A stretch of DNA of 14,807 nucleotides, from NCBI RefSeq assembly GCF_000211815.1, contig NZ_GL890970.1, forward strand, positions 388,041 to 402,847. Reading direction: 5' to 3'. Source of the stretch: Moorena producens 3L (lineage in GTDB: Bacteria; Cyanobacteriota; Cyanobacteriia; Cyanobacteriales; Coleofasciculaceae). The translations under genes and the position numbers were made by a program. The stretch's first letter is position 1. Each line of letters starts with the position of its first letter. Below the pieces are notes generated by a model. The model did no database searches and was not told the origin of the DNA. It worked only from the letters and a program-made list of their open reading frames with translations. This document shows positions 12,688-14,807 of this stretch, piece by piece.

Positions 12688-12699
12688 AATAGATTATTA

Positions 12700-12859
12700 T
12701 ATAGCAATCCTCAATCATTTTTAAAATCACTGGACTTATTAAAAAATAGCTCCAACTCCGGTCCCTTCTGCCTTCTGCCAGCCCCCCTTATTAAGGAGGG
12801 GGGATTACTCCTGCATTAAAGCAGCCCATTTATTTCACGAATCAGATCGGATTGCTATA
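12700..12859. mobile_element. 160-bp MITE-like element
   Basis: TATAGCAATCC (12700-12710) and GGATTGCTATA (12849-12859) are perfect 11-bp inverted ends. The outermost TA on each side fits a TA target, as used by IS630/Tc1-type transposases. The interior contains a C-run/G-run hairpin with an AT-rich centre (about 12782-12803). It encodes no protein. Confidence 0.5.
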
Positions 12860-13272
12860 GTTATTTTATGGTTAATTAACCTATAGATTAGGTATAAGTT
12901 TCCTCTCTTGGGATAAATTATTCATTTCTTTAACGTTTGAGTCGGTTAATTAAAGATTCAGTGAAATGACCTTCATCCGGCCACCAAAATCGATAGGATT
13001 TAAGGTTATACTAAACTAGCTCTTAGACTGACCCTCTCAGCAGTCAACCGATAAGAGCTATTAGCATGTATAGAGTGATTGGTAGCTACCCACTCCCCTA
13101 ATCCCTAATCCTGAGCAAAAAGAGGATATCCGTATTGTATAAAACCATCGAAGCCCTCTGCCTCATGGTTTCTTTACACAGTACGATGGCTTTGTGGGGC
13201 TTATTCAAGCTACAATGCAAGCTGGCATAATGTTTTTGCTAGCTCACTAGAATTGATTTAGAAGACCACCCC
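12860..13272 (+). promoter_or_regulatory. pdhC: Upstream region of the pyruvate dehydrogenase E2 gene with alternative hairpins
   Basis: No gene is seen in these 413 bp. TAGCTCTTA (13017-13025) pairs with TAAGAGCTA (13052-13060), with an inner GACTG/CAGTC pair. Nearer the gene, AAACCAT (13142-13148) can pair with ATGGTTT (13165-13171), while the overlapping CCATCG (13145-13150) can pair with CGATGG (13184-13189). These two folds exclude each other. No firm promoter hexamers could be set, and no known riboswitch is recognised. Confidence 0.35.
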
Positions 13273-14580
13273 ATGATTCACGAAGTTTTCATGCCCGCCC
13301 TCAGTTCAACCATGACCGAAGGCAAAATAGTTTCCTGGGAAAAATCTCCCGGAGACAAAGTCGAAAAAGGTGAAACCGTGGTGGTGGTTGAGTCGGATAA
13401 GGCTGATATGGACGTTGAGTCCTTCTATGAAGGATATCTGGCCACAATCACGGTATCAGCTGGTGACTCTGCTCCGGTGGGAGCCCCGATTGCTCTGATT
13501 GCGGAAACGGAAGCGGAAATTGAAGCAGCTAAACAACAAGCTGCCCAATCTACACCAGCTACTGACACAGCAACGCCTCAGCAAGCAACGGCCTCAACCC
13601 CAGAACCGGTACAGACCGCTCCCGCTGCCATTGCTGATACTCCCAGCCGCCGTAATGGACGAATTATTGCTTCTCCCCGAGCTCGTAAACTAGCGAAGGA
13701 ATTAAGGGTTGATCTGAATACCTTAAGAGGAAGTGGTCCCCATGGCAGGATTGTGGCTGAGGATGTGGAAGCAGCAGCAGGTAAAGTCAGTACTCCCCCA
13801 GCACCAGCCACCACCCCAGCAGCACCGCCGACACCGGCTGTAATGCCCACTCCCACCCCAGCAACTATGCCAGCTCCTCTGCCAGCACCTCCTGCGGCTG
13901 TACCCCTGGGAGAAGTGGTGCCGTTCAATACCCTGCAAAATGCAGTGGTGCGGAATATGATGGTCAGCCTGCAAGTGCCTACCTTCAGGGTTGGTTACAC
14001 CATCACTACGGATGAGTTGGATAAGTTATACAAAAAAATCAAGCCTAAGGGTGTTACGATGACAGGGCTGCTAGCTAAGGCAGTAGCGGTTACCTTGCAG
14101 AAGCATCCCTTGGTCAATGCTAGTTATACCGAACGGGGAATTCAATATCACAGTTCCATTAATGTAGCTGTGGCTGTGGCAATGGCTGATGGTGGCTTGA
14201 TTACCCCAGTATTGCGCCATGCGGAGCAGCTGGATATTTATTCTCTGTCTCGCACTTGGAAAGATTTAGTAGACCGTGCCAGAACTAAGCAGTTGCAGCC
14301 AGAGGAATATAATTCCGGTACTTTCACCCTATCCAATTTAGGCATGTTTGGTGTAGACCGGTTTGATGCGATTTTGCCCCCAGGACAGGGTTCTATTTTG
14401 GCCATTGGTGCATCCCGTCCTACTGTAGTAGCTAGCCCTGACGGCATGATGGGAGTAAAGCGTCAGATGCAAGTGAATATTACCTGTGACCACCGGATTA
14501 TCTATGGTACTGATGCGGCAGCGTTCTTGCAAGACTTGGCGAAGTTGATTGAAACTGATCCGCAATCGTTAACTCTTTAA
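13273..14580 (+). CDS. pdhC: Pyruvate dehydrogenase E2, dihydrolipoamide acetyltransferase
   Basis: E2 core of the pyruvate dehydrogenase complex: it accepts the acetyl group from E1 on its lipoyl arm and transfers it to CoA. The 435-residue protein has one lipoyl domain (1-80) with the lipoylation site ESDKADM (Lys43). An Ala/Pro/Gln linker follows, then the E1/E3-binding domain IIASPRARKLAKELRVDL to GRIVAEDV (131-165). A long Pro/Ala linker (170-212) precedes the catalytic domain (about 213-435) with GTFTLSNLGMFG and the active-site segment CDHRIIYGTDAAAF (His407). HRIIYG replaces the usual HRxxDG, as is also seen in plastid-type E2 proteins, so it is a lineage trait rather than a defect. 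The start at ATG 13273 gives the canonical N-terminus. No E1 or E3 gene adjoins it in the window. Confidence 0.95.
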   Translation: MIHEVFMPALSSTMTEGKIVSWEKSPGDKVEKGETVVVVESDKADMDVESFYEGYLATITVSAGDSAPVGAPIALIAETEAEIEAAKQQAAQSTPATDTATPQQATASTPEPVQTAPAAIADTPSRRNGRIIASPRARKLAKELRVDLNTLRGSGPHGRIVAEDVEAAAGKVSTPPAPATTPAAPPTPAVMPTPTPATMPAPLPAPPAAVPLGEVVPFNTLQNAVVRNMMVSLQVPTFRVGYTITTDELDKLYKKIKPKGVTMTGLLAKAVAVTLQKHPLVNASYTERGIQYHSSINVAVAVAMADGGLITPVLRHAEQLDIYSLSRTWKDLVDRARTKQLQPEEYNSGTFTLSNLGMFGVDRFDAILPPGQGSILAIGASRPTVVASPDGMMGVKRQMQVNITCDHRIIYGTDAAAFLQDLAKLIETDPQSLTL

Positions 14581-14761
14581 GTCATTAATCGTAGGGTGGG
14601 CAGTGCCTAGCAAAGCCCTTTGCAAGCTTGATTATCTGTCTGGTGCACTGCCCACCTACATGAACTTGGTAACCTAGTCATTAATGGTAAGGTGGGCAGT
14701 GCCTAGCAGCCCTTGCAAGCTTGATTATCTGTCTGGTGCACTGCCCACCCTACATGAACTG
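14581..14761. repeat. 96-bp tandem duplication of an inverted-repeat unit
   Basis: Two copies start at 14581 and 14677, both beginning GTCATTAAT. Each carries a left arm related to GTAGGGTGGGCAGTGC and a right arm related to GCACTGCCCACCCTAC. Copy 1 has an intact left arm (14591-14606) and a right arm missing one C (14645-14659). Copy 2 has a G-to-A change in the left arm (14687-14702) and an intact right arm (14738-14753). It lies just after the E2 stop codon. Confidence 0.85.
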
Positions 14762-14771
14762 CTTGATCACT

Positions 14772-14807
14772 GAGAGGGGGTCGCACGGTTGGTTGTGCGC
14801 CCCTCTC
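14772..14807 (+). terminator. Terminator-like hairpin at the window end
   Basis: GAGAGGGG (14772-14779) pairs with CCCCTCTC (14800-14807), and CGCAC pairs with GTGCG further in. The window stops at the base of the stem, so a T-run cannot be checked. It could end the E2 transcript after the tandem duplication. Confidence 0.45.

Noticed and set aside
13578..13928. Minus-strand open frame rich in Gly/Ala/Val
   Set aside because: Antisense shadow of the Pro/Ala-rich linkers of the E2 subunit.
13273..14580. Inactive E2 because the HxxxDG aspartate is replaced
   Set aside because: HRxIYG is a known variant in cyanobacterial and plastid E2 proteins; the catalytic histidine is retained and the domain is otherwise complete.

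Overview
The window looks like part of a cyanobacterial chromosome, most likely a large-genome filamentous species. The octamer GCGATCGC (HIP1, the highly iterated cyanobacterial palindrome) occurs about eleven times. The proteins have cyanobacterial character: a plastid-like pyruvate dehydrogenase E2, a YlqD-family coiled-coil protein, a PEP-CTERM protein and an ArsM/ArsS arsenosugar pair. The spacers are crowded with heptanucleotide tandem repeats (STRR type) and small inverted-repeat elements. A Moorena/Moorea-like genus is my guess from the repeat style only.

Region 1 (1-6753) is on the minus strand and reads arsM - arsS - arsR - pstS - pstC - pstA - pstB in the direction of transcription. 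ArsM and ArsS are predicted to methylate arsenite and then add a 5'-deoxyadenosyl group to the methylated arsenical, the route to arsenosugars. ArsR is a small thiol-rich repressor. A TGAA-N6-TTCA palindrome sits on a TATAAT hexamer in front of arsR, and a degenerate version lies in front of arsM. The pst genes encode a complete high-affinity phosphate ABC importer (binding lipoprotein, two permeases, ATPase) directly downstream of arsR, with no recognisable Pho box in the spacer. The simplest reading is an arsenic-responsive island that couples arsenic detoxification to phosphate uptake, since arsenate is a phosphate mimic. No arsenite efflux pump or arsenate reductase is present in the window.

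Heptad repeats have invaded nearly every boundary inside the pst operon. They supply the pstS stop codon, fill almost all of the 305-bp pstS-pstC gap, encode part of the PstA N-terminus, and encode the PstA C-terminal tail.

Region 2 (6754-7786) is a gene-free kilobase of repeats and hairpins. It includes a hairpin insertion whose empty site is preserved 5.6 kb away in the same window. Region 3 (7787-9766) encodes a long-chain acyl-CoA/acyl-ACP synthetase. Region 4 (9767-10524) is a GC-rich, strongly self-complementary non-coding stretch bounded in part by 12-bp inverted repeats. Region 5 (10525-12471) holds a YlqD-family protein, a small cyanobacterial lipoprotein and a PEP-CTERM surface protein, with a 19-bp-stem hairpin between the first two, which converge. 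Region 6 (12472-13272) is another repeat-rich spacer with a 160-bp MITE-like element. Region 7 (13273-14580) is the E2 subunit of pyruvate dehydrogenase, followed by a 96-bp tandem duplication and a terminator-like hairpin at the window edge.

The most noteworthy items are the arsenosugar-phosphate island with its operator, the repeat-built gene ends of the pst operon, and the filled/empty site pair of the small hairpin element.
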